Assembly: GCF_001017435.1 (NCBI RefSeq)
Contig: NZ_CP011371.1
Coordinates: 3,968,001 to 4,032,000 of the forward strand
DNA from: Caldimonas brevitalea
Lineage (GTDB): Bacteria > Pseudomonadota > Gammaproteobacteria > Burkholderiales > Burkholderiaceae_C
Reading direction: 5' to 3'
DNA: 64,000 bases
This document shows positions 35,299-55,334 of the stretch, piece by piece. The position numbers were made by a program, and so were the translations under genes. The notes under the pieces were generated by a model that was not told where the DNA came from, did not search any database, and saw nothing but the letters and a program-made list of their open reading frames with translations. The stretch's first letter is position 1. Every line of letters starts with the position of its first letter.

Positions 35299-35317
35299 GG
35301 CCGCCGCTGCGGCGGCC
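35299..35317. other. Perfect 8-bp GC hairpin between the two NRPS genes
   Basis: GGCCGCCG-CTG-CGGCGGCC forms a perfect stem in the 172-base gap between NRPS 1 stop and NRPS 2 start. No T-run follows on the minus strand, so it is not a classical terminator. It could slow or partly stop transcription or stabilise an mRNA end; this is inferred from shape only. Confidence 0.35.
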
Positions 35318-35395
35318 CGTGTCGGGGCCGCCGGCTCATACACACTTGGATGGGCGTTTGCAGACGCCGCGCTGACGGCGCGCTGTCGCCGTGCC

Positions 35396-45151
<9,756 letters not shown>

Positions 45152-45171
45152 GGTCAATTCAGGTGAGCGGG

Positions 45172-45200
45172 AATATTTGTTTGATCCACTCGGGAGTCAA
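45172..45200 (-). promoter_or_regulatory. Candidate sigma70 promoter of the NRPS operon
   Basis: On the minus strand TTGACT (45200-45195) and AATATT (45177-45172) are separated by 17 bases: 5/6 and 4/6 matches to the consensus. It would start transcription near 45165, only about 14 bases before the ATG of NRPS 1, in a clearly lower-GC stretch. The short leader fits the lack of a clear ribosome binding site. Confidence 0.45.
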
Positions 45201-45802
45201 CAAGCAAATACTGCCTGCTTTCTGTTCACCACCAACCGGATCGATTCAAGCCATGCGGGCGCACGGCCTCCTCTCTGTAATAGAGACGGACCCCATCACC
45301 ACAAAAGCCGCATGAAAACGATTCGCCTTCTGCCACAGCTCCTGACAGGGTTGCCGCTATTACCTTCAACGGTACCGGCACACGACGGCCGAAAGAAAAC
45401 CGGTGAAAGGCGTCTCCTCTCTTTTATTAATAAGTTCCGGCAAAGTCTAGGAATGGCGCCTTACGAATGGCTTACCGCGCCACGCCGTTTCCTTTTATAA
45501 CGTAATGGACCGGCAGCCCTTATCACAGCTGAGAATTAGCAATCCTCAGCAATCTTCATTAATGGCAACAAAATGCGCCGGAGATATAGCGAATGGGGTG
45601 CTGCCAGGCAATACTTATTTGACGATTTCCGATACTGGCTTGCCGGTTACCTGCACGGTATTGACGATCACCGCGACAGCTGGGCCGCCGGTAGCAATCG
45701 AACGTGCATCGAGCGCATTGGCGCGCTTTCGCCCCGGGGCAGGAACGGCTGACCGGATCTGTACTCAGGGGAATGGCGGGCAGGGCCGCCGCGCCGGCCG
45801 CC
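45201..45802. other. Low-GC non-coding region upstream of the NRPS operon
   Basis: Apart from the AraC-like fragment I see no gene. The stretch about 45200-45660 is clearly poorer in GC than its surroundings, with runs such as TTTTATTAATAAG, and GC rises again from about 45690. It probably holds regulatory sites for the NRPS and may be a scar of past insertion or loss. Confidence 0.5.
45312..45500 (+). pseudogene. Possible relic of an AraC-type regulator C-terminus
   Basis: The plus-strand frame ends FINKFRQSLGMAPYEWLT, closely matching the second helix-turn-helix of AraC-family regulators (F..FR...GM.P..WL). The rest of the 62-codon frame shows no family resemblance and the usual first helix-turn-helix is absent. 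Base composition is much lower in GC than the flanking genes. I read it as a decayed or truncated regulator remnant next to the NRPS promoter; a chance match of about 18 residues cannot be excluded. Confidence 0.35.
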
Positions 45803-45991
45803 TCAGTCCTGCAGCTGTTTGTAGAGGTCGTGCGTGGAACTGCCCGGCTGCCGGGCCACTGCCGCGAGGTTTCTCTCGACGGGCGGGTCGGTTTCGCGGA
45901 ACTGCAAACATTTGCCGCGCTCCAGGACACGGACGCGGCACTCGGCGATGCGCGAGTGCTGTTCGTCAGCGAGACCGTGTGGGTTCGTCAC
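45803..45991 (-). CDS. Doubtful 62-residue hypothetical ORF
   Basis: The GTG-started frame has GC-rich third positions like a gene and a non-repetitive, charged sequence (ends STHDLYKQLQD). It lies 84 bases downstream of the solute-binding protein gene on the same strand. There is no convincing ribosome binding site and I know no family. It may be a small gene or the remains of a larger one. Confidence 0.3.
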   Translation of the reverse strand: MTNPHGLADEQHSRIAECRVRVLERGKCLQFRETDPPVERNLAAVARQPGSSTHDLYKQLQD

Positions 45992-46075
45992 GCGGACCAG
46001 GGCTGAGAGCCCCGCGCTCCCGCGCGCCGCAGTCGGCCTGTCCGTCCCGGTGGCCGGTGCCGCGCGGTCGTGACG

Positions 46076-47368
<1,293 letters not shown>

Positions 47369-47432
47369 CCTTGTTCTCCTCGATCGATCTTCGGTGGCCG
47401 GACGCCGCTGGCGCCGGCCGCAAGCCCCGGTG

Positions 47433-49019
47433 TCAGCGCAGCGCGCTGGTCCGTTCTTCCTGCAGGCGGAAGGTGGACACCAGGCCGCTGAGCCGCCCCG
47501 CCTGCTCCCGCAGGCTGGCGGCCGCGGCGGCCGACTGCTCGACCAGTGCCGCGTTCTGCTGGGTCATCTGCTCGAGCTGGTTCACCGACTGGTTGACCTG
47601 CCCGATCCCCCCGGACTGCTCGTTCGAGGCAGCGGTGATCTCCGCGATGATGTCCGTGACCCGCTGGACGCTGGTCACGATCTCGTGCATGGTCGTGCCG
47701 GCGTCCTGCACCAGGCGTGAGCCGGTTTCGACCTTCTCGACCGAGCTGCCGATGAGGACCTTGATCTCTCTCGCCGCCTCGGCCGAGCGCTGCGCCAGCG
47801 AGCGCACCTCACCCGCGACCACCGCAAACCCCCGCCCCTGCTCGCCCGCTCGCGCCGACTCGACGGCGGCATTCAGGGCCAGGATGTTGGTCTGGAAGGC
47901 GATGCCGTCGATCACCGCGATGATGTCGTTGATCCGCTTGGAGCTGGCATCGATGTCGTCCATCGTCGACACCACCTGCCCCACCACCTCTCCGCCGCGC
48001 ACCGCCACGGCAGAGGCGGACATGGCCAGCTGGTTCGCCTGCTTCGCAGCATCGGCGTTCTGGCGCACCGTGGCCGTCAGTTGCTCGACCGAAGACGCCG
48101 TCACCTGCAGGCCGCTGGCGGCACGTTCGGTGCGCGTGCTCAAGTCCTGGTTGCCGCTCGCCACTTCGGCGCTGGCCAGCTCGATGCTGTCCGCTGACAG
48201 CCGGATCTCGCCCACCAGACCGCGCAGTTGATCCTGCATCGTCGCAATCGCGGCGAGCAGGCGGCCGATCTCGTCCGCCGACTCCACCTGCACCGAGGAA
48301 CTGAGGTCGCCCTTCGCGATGCGCTCGGCCACGCGGATGGCACGGTCCACCGGCCCCTTGACACTGCGGGTGATCCCCCAGGCCAGGAAACTGCCGGCCA
48401 GCACCGCGAGCACGACCACCAGGCCGGCGACCGCTTGCGCACGTTGCTGGCTGTCCAGCGCGGACTGATAGGCTTGTTGGTTGAGCTCGGCTTCGAGCGC
48501 GATCAGCTCGGCCACCTTGCGTCGCCACACGGCTTCACTCGGCCTGACCTCGTTGAGCAGTGTGGCGGTGGCGGCGGCGCTGGCACCGTCCTCACCTTCC
48601 TTGGCGGCACGCAACACCAGCGGCAGCGTCTGCTTCGCCGACTCGCGCAGCGCCTGCATCAGCTGGCGCTCTGCGTCCGACCCGCTGGCCTCGATCCGCT
48701 CACCCAGCGCCTGCTCGGCCTTCACGTACTGAGCGTGCGCCTGCTTCAACACGGCCACCTCGGCCTCGAGCTCCTTCACGTCGATGATGAGCGTGATGGT
48801 GCGCGCCTGCACCGCCAGCACGTTGATCTGGTTGAGCATCTCGTGGGCCAGAGCCGTCTTGGGGTCGTTCACCTCGTTGGTCTCGCGCAAGCGTGACGCA
48901 ATGCTGCGAAATTCAGCACTGTTCATGGCTGCGACCCCGATCAGCATCAAGATGACACTCGCGAACCCGAAGGCGAGACGTCGACCGATCGACAGTTGAT
49001 TCAGCTTAAGAAATGACAT
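47433..49019 (-). CDS. Methyl-accepting chemotaxis protein
   Basis: 528 residues. Transmembrane segments at about 15-33 and 196-215 flank a periplasmic four-helix-type sensor of about 160 residues. A HAMP domain follows (about 216-270), then the cytoplasmic signalling domain with the conserved hairpin tip IDGIAFQTNILALNAAVESARAGEQGRGFAVVA. No CheR-docking pentapeptide is seen at the C-terminus (ends EERTSALR). It should signal through CheW/CheA to the flagella. A sigma28-type promoter upstream places it in the flagellar regulon. The solute-binding protein gene downstream is probably co-transcribed. Confidence 0.93.
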   Translation of the reverse strand: MSFLKLNQLSIGRRLAFGFASVILMLIGVAAMNSAEFRSIASRLRETNEVNDPKTALAHEMLNQINVLAVQARTITLIIDVKELEAEVAVLKQAHAQYVKAEQALGERIEASGSDAERQLMQALRESAKQTLPLVLRAAKEGEDGASAAATATLLNEVRPSEAVWRRKVAELIALEAELNQQAYQSALDSQQRAQAVAGLVVVLAVLAGSFLAWGITRSVKGPVDRAIRVAERIAKGDLSSSVQVESADEIGRLLAAIATMQDQLRGLVGEIRLSADSIELASAEVASGNQDLSTRTERAASGLQVTASSVEQLTATVRQNADAAKQANQLAMSASAVAVRGGEVVGQVVSTMDDIDASSKRINDIIAVIDGIAFQTNILALNAAVESARAGEQGRGFAVVAGEVRSLAQRSAEAAREIKVLIGSSVEKVETGSRLVQDAGTTMHEIVTSVQRVTDIIAEITAASNEQSGGIGQVNQSVNQLEQMTQQNAALVEQSAAAAASLREQAGRLSGLVSTFRLQEERTSALR

Positions 49020-49085
49020 CGCGATCCTGATTTGTTGCGCACCTTGGCCCGGGCGCTGGGCCTACGTGCCCTTCGCAAGGCAGGA

Positions 49086-49112
49086 ATATCGGCAGTTTGT
49101 GCCCCTACTTGA
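49086..49112 (-). promoter_or_regulatory. Sigma28 (FliA) promoter of the chemoreceptor gene
   Basis: On the minus strand TCAAGTAG (49112-49105), an 11-base spacer and GCCGATAT (49093-49086) match the betaproteobacterial FliA consensus closely. The start point would be about 60 bases upstream of the ATG at 49019. Confidence 0.7.
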
Positions 49113-49214
49113 GGGCTGCCGTCTTTCCCGGTTGCCAAGGTGAACTCGGCGGCTCCAGTTGGGCTGACGCCCGGATCGGCGGCGGGCCGGACCATCGACG
49201 CCGGTGTGCCGTGC

Positions 49215-49553
49215 TCAGCCCCCTGCGCCGGTCAGCGGCGGCGGCACTTCCTCTTTGGCCTGACGATGACGGAAGACCGCGGCGCGCGCCAACAGGACGG
49301 TCGTGACCGGGGCCGTGATCGCCAGCAAGATGGCGATCAACCAGGCATGCAGCGACAGCACCCCCTCGTGAGCCGAGAAGTGGACGATGGTCGCCACCGC
49401 CACGGACCAGCTGCCCAGGGTGTAGGCCAGCGCAGGCGCGTGCATGCGAACGAAGAAGTCGGGCAACCGCACCAGCCCGAGCGCCGCCACGACCACCGCG
49501 ATGCCACTGACCAGCAGCAGCACGGCCACGACGACATCGGCGAACGACGTCAT
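49215..49553 (-). CDS. mnhG: Monovalent cation/H+ antiporter subunit G
   Basis: A 112-residue small membrane protein with about three transmembrane helices and the family motif LGLVRLPDFFVRMHAPA. It is the last gene of the Mrp/Mnh operon; its ATG overlaps the stop of mnhF by 4 bases (ATGA). The Mrp complex exchanges cytoplasmic Na+ (or K+) for external protons; this subunit is required for complex assembly or function. Confidence 0.93.
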   Translation of the reverse strand: MTSFADVVVAVLLLVSGIAVVVAALGLVRLPDFFVRMHAPALAYTLGSWSVAVATIVHFSAHEGVLSLHAWLIAILLAITAPVTTVLLARAAVFRHRQAKEEVPPPLTGAGG

Positions 49554-49828
49554 TCGATCACCTCGCCGCGCAGCAGGAACTTGGCCATGGCGAACGAACC
49601 GACGAAGCCGAACAACGCGATCAGCAATGCACCTTCGAAGTACATGCGGCTGTCGTAACGGATCGCGAGCACCATCATCACGAGCAGGACAACGATGAAC
49701 ATGAAGTCGAGCGCCAGCACGCGGTCCTGGGCGCGCGGGCCACGCAACACACGCACCAGGGCCAGCAGCATGGCCACGGCATACAGCCCGAGGGTGACGG
49801 CGACGGCGCCGGAAAGCAAAGGGCTCAT
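49550..49828 (-). CDS. mnhF: Monovalent cation/H+ antiporter subunit F
   Basis: A 92-residue three-helix membrane protein with the family signature RVLRGPRAQDRVLALD and a conserved acidic residue before the second helix. AAGGAG precedes the ATG. It overlaps mnhE and mnhG by 4 bases each. Confidence 0.93.
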   Translation of the reverse strand: MSPLLSGAVAVTLGLYAVAMLLALVRVLRGPRAQDRVLALDFMFIVVLLVMMVLAIRYDSRMYFEGALLIALFGFVGSFAMAKFLLRGEVIE

Positions 49829-50313
49829 TCGAAGATCTCCTTCAGCGGTTGCTCGTAACGCGCCTTGAAGTGGCGTATGAATTCCTCGTCATGCTGCAGG
49901 TCGAAGACATGCAGCAGCAGCTCGCTACGATCGCGCGCCAACTCGGTCCAGACGGTGCCGGGAACCACCGTCGTGATGACGGCCAGTGCCGCCAGCCCGA
50001 ACGGATCGCGCAGGTCCAGCGGCACCACGACAAAACGAGCGCGTGGTGGGCTGCGGCCCGCCTTCAGCACACCAAGGCCGACCTCGACGGCCGAGCGGAT
50101 CACATCGGCGCCAACCGCCAGCACCAGGCGGGCCAGCACTTTCGGCCGTCGCAGCGGGCCGGCGGGCGGCCGCAGCGGTGCCATCAGCAAGGGCATCCAC
50201 CAGCCGACCAGCACGCCCAGCAGCAGATGGCCTGGCGAGAGCGAGCGGTTGAGCAGCAACCACATGGCAAGCAGCGCCAGCGACAGCACGGGCGACGGGA
50301 ACCAGCGTTTCAT
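49825..50313 (-). CDS. mnhE: Monovalent cation/H+ antiporter subunit E
   Basis: 162 residues with N-terminal membrane helices (LSLALLAMWLLLNRSLSPGHLLLGVLVGWW) and the conserved cytoplasmic part ending in TTVVPGTVWTEL and LLLHVFDLQHDEEF. ATG 50313 is preceded by GGAGG and overlaps the mnhD stop by 4 bases. The open frame continues further upstream, but that part lies inside mnhD. Confidence 0.93.
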   Translation of the reverse strand: MKRWFPSPVLSLALLAMWLLLNRSLSPGHLLLGVLVGWWMPLLMAPLRPPAGPLRRPKVLARLVLAVGADVIRSAVEVGLGVLKAGRSPPRARFVVVPLDLRDPFGLAALAVITTVVPGTVWTELARDRSELLLHVFDLQHDEEFIRHFKARYEQPLKEIFE

Positions 50314-52019
50314 CGGCTGCCTCCGAACCGCGGCAAGGTGCCTCTTTCGGTGGGGGTCGGCACCGGCCGGGCGGCCATCACGGCACCGATGTACCCTTGC
50401 GGATCGTGCAGCGACGCCGCGGTGGCGCGCATATAGCGCAGCCCGGACTCGCCGCCGATGACGAGCACGACACACAGCCCGAGCAGCGCCGCGACCGGCA
50501 GCGACTCGGCCACTCTCAGCTCGGGAGCACCCCGCTGCTCGGGACTCCAGAACACGCGCAGGCCCACGCGAGAGAGCGCGATGACGGCGAACAGCCCGGA
50601 GAGGATCTGCAGCGCGAACAGCACCACCCCGGCACTGGCGGTGCCGATCTGAGCCGGCATCGCGAGCACCGCCGAGAGCATGGCCAGCTTCGCGACGAAG
50701 CCCGAGAGCGGCGGCAGCCCCGCCAGCACGAGCGTTCCCACCAGGAAGGCCAGCCCGAGGAAGGTGACGGCCGCCGGGATGGCCCGGCCGATCAGCGGCA
50801 CCGCGAGGTCGTCGAGGTTGGCGTCGGCCGGCACAGGTTCTGCGTCCGGCTCGGCAAAACCGGGCAGACGGCCGTCGACCACCGGCATGGACGGCGGGTC
50901 GGCCTCGAGCCTGCGGGCCCTGTCCAGCAGTTCCACGAGCAGGAACATCGCGGCGCCGGCCAGCGTGGCACTGGCCAGGTAGAACAGTGCGCCGGCTGTC
51001 AGCGCAGGATCATCGAAGCCGGTGGCGGCCACCAAGGTGCCGGAGGAAGCGATGATGCTGAACGAAACCACCCGCGCGAAGCTGTGCGAAGCGAGCATGC
51101 CGATGGTGCCGAAACCCAGCGTGACGAGGCCACCCCACACCAGCGCCTCACTGCCGAACAGAGCCGAATCTCCGGCCGTCGCGGGAAAGCACAGGGTCCA
51201 CAAGCGCAGCACCGCATAGACACCCACCTTGGTCATGACGGCGAACAGCGCTGCCACGGGCGTGCTCGCGGCCGCATAGGCCGGCGGCAGCCAGAAGTTC
51301 ATCGGCCAGATCGCCGCCTTGGCGAGGAATGCCACCGCCAGCAACGCGGCGCCGGCATGCAGCAAGCCGCGGTCGCTGTCCGGCACCGCGGCCAGCTTGG
51401 CCGCCATGTCCGCCATGTTCAACGTGCCGGTCACGCCATACAGCAAGGACACGCCCACCAGGAACAGCAGTGACGCGAACAGATTGATGGCGATGTAGTG
51501 CAGCCCGGCGCGCACCCGGTTGCCGCCGCCGCCGTGCAGCAGCAGGCCATAGGACGCCGCCAGCAGCACCTCGAAGAACACAAAGAGATTGAACAGATCC
51601 GCGGTGAGAAAGGCGCCGTTCAGGCCCATCAGCTGCAACTGCAGCAGCGGGTGGAAGTGCGTGCCCGCGCGGTGCCAGCGCGACAGCGAGAACAGCAGAC
51701 TGCACAACCCGGTGACGGCACTCAGCAGCAGCATCAGCGCTGCAAGACGATCGACCGCCAGCACAATGCCGAACGGCACCGGCCAGTTGCCGGGCAGATA
51801 GACACCGAACGCACGCGGCGCGTGCTGGCCATCCACCCACAGCAGCAGCGTGACCGCCGCGACGACCATCGCGGTGCAGGAAAGCAGCCCGAGAGCAGCA
51901 TGGGCGCGGCGGCGCTGCACGCCAAGGCCCACCATCAGGCCTGCGGCTGCGAGCGGCAGCAGCACCGGCAGCAGGATCACCTGCGCCATCGACCAGCCGG
52001 AACTGTCCAATCCGCTCAT
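50310..52019 (-). CDS. mnhD: Monovalent cation/H+ antiporter subunit D
   Basis: A 569-residue polytopic protein of the NuoL/M/N-like antiporter family. Visible hallmarks are the glutamate in FNLFVFFEVLLAASYGL, the lysine in AKAAIWPMNFWLPPAYAAASTPVAALF, and KVGVYAVLRL. These ionisable residues sit in the membrane and carry the ion path. ATG 52019 overlaps the mnhC stop. It is about 60-70 residues longer than many MnhD proteins; the extra part may be the loop LEADPPSMPVVDGRLPGFAE near residue 390. Confidence 0.93.
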   Translation of the reverse strand: MSGLDSSGWSMAQVILLPVLLPLAAAGLMVGLGVQRRRAHAALGLLSCTAMVVAAVTLLLWVDGQHAPRAFGVYLPGNWPVPFGIVLAVDRLAALMLLLSAVTGLCSLLFSLSRWHRAGTHFHPLLQLQLMGLNGAFLTADLFNLFVFFEVLLAASYGLLLHGGGGNRVRAGLHYIAINLFASLLFLVGVSLLYGVTGTLNMADMAAKLAAVPDSDRGLLHAGAALLAVAFLAKAAIWPMNFWLPPAYAAASTPVAALFAVMTKVGVYAVLRLWTLCFPATAGDSALFGSEALVWGGLVTLGFGTIGMLASHSFARVVSFSIIASSGTLVAATGFDDPALTAGALFYLASATLAGAAMFLLVELLDRARRLEADPPSMPVVDGRLPGFAEPDAEPVPADANLDDLAVPLIGRAIPAAVTFLGLAFLVGTLVLAGLPPLSGFVAKLAMLSAVLAMPAQIGTASAGVVLFALQILSGLFAVIALSRVGLRVFWSPEQRGAPELRVAESLPVAALLGLCVVLVIGGESGLRYMRATAASLHDPQGYIGAVMAARPVPTPTERGTLPRFGGSR

Positions 52020-52360
52020 GGCCGCTCTTCCTGGCCATCGACGTGGTCGCTGCCGGTCAGCCCCCGCAGCGCCAGCAAGACCACCAGGAACAGTGCCGTG
52101 GTGGCGAAGCCGATCACGATGGCCGTCAGCACCAGGGACTGCGGCAATGGGTCGGTGTAATCGACCAGGTTCGGCTGCAACCCGGCCTTGACGATCGGCT
52201 CGCGGTCGATCGCGAGACTGCCCACGCTGAAGATGAACAGGTTGACGGCGTAAGACAGCATCGACAGGCCCATCAGCACCTGGAAGGTCCGCGGCCGCAG
52301 CACCAGCCACACGCCCGCGGCGGTCAGCACACCGATGGCCAGCGAGATCACGACTTCCAT
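52016..52360 (-). CDS. mnhC: Monovalent cation/H+ antiporter subunit C
   Basis: A 114-residue three-helix protein related to NuoK, with GLSMLSYAVNLFIFSVG and DPLPQSLVLTAIVIGFATTAL. ATG 52360 follows AAGGAAC and shares one base with the stop of the upstream subunit A/B gene. Confidence 0.93.
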   Translation of the reverse strand: MEVVISLAIGVLTAAGVWLVLRPRTFQVLMGLSMLSYAVNLFIFSVGSLAIDREPIVKAGLQPNLVDYTDPLPQSLVLTAIVIGFATTALFLVVLLALRGLTGSDHVDGQEERP

Positions 52361-55269
52361 CAGGGCGTTCCTTTCTTCTGAGGTACGACACGTTCCGGGC
52401 GGCGCTGCGCCCGCAAAGACTGGTGGGCAATCGCCGTCAGCAGCAGCAGCGTCGCGCCGACCACGACAGCGAACACGCCCAGGTCGAAGAAAAATGCGCT
52501 CGGCAGGTGAAGCTCCCCGATGACGGGCAGGCTGAAATGCGCGGTATGGCTGGTGAGGAAGGGATACCCGACGATGAGCGAGCCCAACCCGGTGGCGAGG
52601 GCGAGCAGCAGGCCGACGGCGATCCAGCGTGAGGGTCGCAAGTTCGTGCGTGCCTCCACCCACTGCGTGCCGCCCACCATGTACTGGGCCGTCAGCGCCA
52701 CCGCCATGACCAGACCTGCCACAAAACCGCCGCCCGGTTCGTTGTGCCCGCGCAGGAACAGGTGCAGCGCCAGCACGCCCGCCACCGGCAACAGCAGTCG
52801 CACCAGCACGGCGGGCACCATCAGGTAGCCCCGCTCGTCGTCACCGTCAGCTCGGGGCTGGACCAGATCTGAGCGCACGCCGGTCGGCACGGCACGTTGC
52901 TGCGGCGGCAGCTCAACCGTCTCGCGCGGCGGCCGAAAGCGCCTCAGCAGGGAAAACACGGCGAGGGCCACCACCGCGAGCACGGTGATCTCGCCCAGCG
53001 TGTCGAAGGCACGAAAGTCCACCAGCATCACATTGACCACGTTGGTGCCGCCCCCGGCCGGCAGCGCGTTCTGCAGGAAGAATGGCGAGATGCTCTGGGG
53101 CGCAGTGCGCGTCAGCATGGCGTACGACAGCGCTGCCAGGCCGGTGCCCACGCACACGGCCAGCGCGAGGTCGCGGCGGCGCCTCCATGCGGCCCGCGGT
53201 GCGGTGCGCGGGTCGTCCTGCTCGATACGACGGGGCAACCAGCGCAGCCCCAACAGGAACAGCACCGTGGTCACGGCCTCCACCGCGAGCTGCGTCAAGG
53301 CCAGGTCGGGCGCCGAGAACCACGCGAACGTGATGCACACCACCAATCCGACGCCGCTCAACAGGATCAACGCCACCAGCCGGTGAAACTTGGCTTGGTA
53401 GGCGGCGCCCACCGCACACGCCGCGCCTGCCACCCACAGAAGGACGAAATCGGCATCGGCCGGCACCCGCTCGCGGTCGCCCCATTCCAGCGGCACGATG
53501 AGCGCCGATCCCAGCCCCGCGGCCCCGGCGACGACGACCAGCGCCAGCATTTGCGCTTGCAGCTGCCGCGTGCCCAGGAGCCTCAGCAGCGAGCGCGCCA
53601 ACAGGTTGACGCGGGCCAGCCCGTTCTCGAAGATCTGCTGCCCCTCGAACCGCCGCAGCAGCGGCACACCCCGGTGCCCGCGACGCTTGAACCACGCGGC
53701 GCACGGCAAGTACAACAGCACACCGCCGGCCAGCGCCACGACGCTCATCGCCAGCGGCGCACTGAAGCCGTGCCAGACGGCCAGGTTGTAGACCGGCAAT
53801 GTGCCGCCCACCACCGGTCGGGCCGCGGCTTCGAGCGCGGGGCCGATCGCCCACTGCGGCGCGATGCCCACCACCAAACAGGTCAGCACCAGCCACTCGA
53901 TCGGCGCGCGCATCCACCGATGGGGCTCATGGGGAGCGCGCGGCAACCCGACCGGCGCCGGGCCAAAGAACACGTCGTGCCCGAAACGCAGCGAATACAC
54001 CACGGCGAACACGCCGTAGAGGGTTGCCAGCGCAGGCAGCCCGTACTCGAGCCAGGGCCGGCCGGTGATGAACACCGTCTCCGCGAAGAACATTTCCTTG
54101 GACAGAAAGCCGTTGAGCAGCGGCACACCGGCCATCGCCGCGCAGGCCACCATGGCGAGCGCGCCGGTGTAGGGCATGAAGCGAAGCAGGCCGTCCAGGC
54201 GTCGCATGTCGCGGGTGCCGGTCTCGTGGTCGATGATGCCCACCGACATGAACAGCGACGCCTTGAACGTGGCGTGGTTCATCATGTGGAACACCGCCGC
54301 GACGGCCGCGAGGTCGCTGTTGAGCCCCAGCAGCAGCGTGATCAACCCCAGGTGGCTGACGGTAGAGTACGCCAGCAAGGCCTTGAGGTCGTTCTGAAAC
54401 ATCGCGGCGTAGGCGCCCAGCAGCAGCGTCGCGGCACCCGCACCAGCGACACTCCAGAACCACAGGTCGGTGCCCGACAGCACCGGCCACAGCCGCGCGA
54501 GCAGGAACACGCCCGCCTTGACCAAAGTGGCCGAGTGTAGATAAGCGGACACCGGCGTGGGCGCGGCCATCGCCCGCGGCAGCCAGAAGTGGAACGGAAA
54601 CTGCGCGCTCTTCGTCAGCGCTCCGAGCAGCACCAGCACCAGCACCAGCGGATACAGCGGGTGGGTGCGAACCAGGTCACCGGCGGCGAGCACGTCGCCG
54701 AGGTCGTTGCTGCCCACGATGTGACCCAGGATCAGCACCCCGGCCAACAGCGCCAAACCTCCCGCGGCCGTCACCGTGAACGCCATGCGGGCGCCCCGGC
54801 GCGCATCCTTGCGGTGGTACCAGTAGCCGATCAGCAGAAAGGAGAACAGGCTGGTGAGTTCCCAAAACAGGACCAGCTGCACCAGGTTGCCCGACACCAC
54901 CACACCGAGCATGGCCCCCATGAAGCCGAGGAGCAGCGAGTAGAAGCGGGCCGCCGGATCGTCTTCGGACAGGTAGTAGCGGGCGTACAGCACGACCAGG
55001 CTGCCGATGACCGTCACCAGCATCGCAAACATCCAGGCGAAACCGTCGATGCGCACGACGAGGTCGAGGTCGAGGCTGGGCAGCCAGCGCACCCGCTCGA
55101 CCATCACGCCACCCTCGCTTATGGTGGGAAACAACGACGCCACCGATGCCACGCTGGCCAGCATCACAAGGCCGGTCCAGGCGGACTCCACGTTACGAGC
55201 TCTGGTGGGGAGCAGCGCCGCGACCAGCGCGCCGGCAAACGGCAATAGAAGCAGCAACAACAACGACAT
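52360..55269 (-). CDS. mnhA: Monovalent cation/H+ antiporter, fused subunits A and B
   Basis: 969 residues: an N-terminal NuoL-like antiporter part (about 1-790) followed by an MnhB-type part (about 800-969, LLPVAGVLALHLFLRGHNEPGGGFVAGLV). The key membrane glutamate (LFWELTSLFSFLLIGYW), lysine (KSAQFPFHFWLPRAMAAPTPVSAYLHSATLVKAG, read in two parts) and histidines (MMNHATFKA) are present. The A-B fusion is the usual form in many proteobacteria. It opens the operon mnhAB-C-D-E-F-G, whose junctions all overlap by 1-4 bases. No clear ribosome binding site precedes its ATG. Confidence 0.93.
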   Translation of the reverse strand: MSLLLLLLLPFAGALVAALLPTRARNVESAWTGLVMLASVASVASLFPTISEGGVMVERVRWLPSLDLDLVVRIDGFAWMFAMLVTVIGSLVVLYARYYLSEDDPAARFYSLLLGFMGAMLGVVVSGNLVQLVLFWELTSLFSFLLIGYWYHRKDARRGARMAFTVTAAGGLALLAGVLILGHIVGSNDLGDVLAAGDLVRTHPLYPLVLVLVLLGALTKSAQFPFHFWLPRAMAAPTPVSAYLHSATLVKAGVFLLARLWPVLSGTDLWFWSVAGAGAATLLLGAYAAMFQNDLKALLAYSTVSHLGLITLLLGLNSDLAAVAAVFHMMNHATFKASLFMSVGIIDHETGTRDMRRLDGLLRFMPYTGALAMVACAAMAGVPLLNGFLSKEMFFAETVFITGRPWLEYGLPALATLYGVFAVVYSLRFGHDVFFGPAPVGLPRAPHEPHRWMRAPIEWLVLTCLVVGIAPQWAIGPALEAAARPVVGGTLPVYNLAVWHGFSAPLAMSVVALAGGVLLYLPCAAWFKRRGHRGVPLLRRFEGQQIFENGLARVNLLARSLLRLLGTRQLQAQMLALVVVAGAAGLGSALIVPLEWGDRERVPADADFVLLWVAGAACAVGAAYQAKFHRLVALILLSGVGLVVCITFAWFSAPDLALTQLAVEAVTTVLFLLGLRWLPRRIEQDDPRTAPRAAWRRRRDLALAVCVGTGLAALSYAMLTRTAPQSISPFFLQNALPAGGGTNVVNVMLVDFRAFDTLGEITVLAVVALAVFSLLRRFRPPRETVELPPQQRAVPTGVRSDLVQPRADGDDERGYLMVPAVLVRLLLPVAGVLALHLFLRGHNEPGGGFVAGLVMAVALTAQYMVGGTQWVEARTNLRPSRWIAVGLLLALATGLGSLIVGYPFLTSHTAHFSLPVIGELHLPSAFFFDLGVFAVVVGATLLLLTAIAHQSLRAQRRPERVVPQKKGTP

Positions 55270-55334
55270 GGGCCGAGTCTATGTCCGCGGAAGCAACGAG
55301 GTGAGCAAGACCACCCTCATTGCGTAGCGCCCGT

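Noticed and set aside
35224..35343. 40-residue N-terminal extension of NRPS 2
   Set aside because: Ala/Arg-rich and not like a docking segment; the ATG at 35223 has AGGGGAC upstream and begins a typical helix.
49001..49195. 64-residue minus-strand frame between the chemoreceptor and mnhG
   Set aside because: It covers the FliA promoter and overlaps the chemoreceptor start; the composition is not gene-like.
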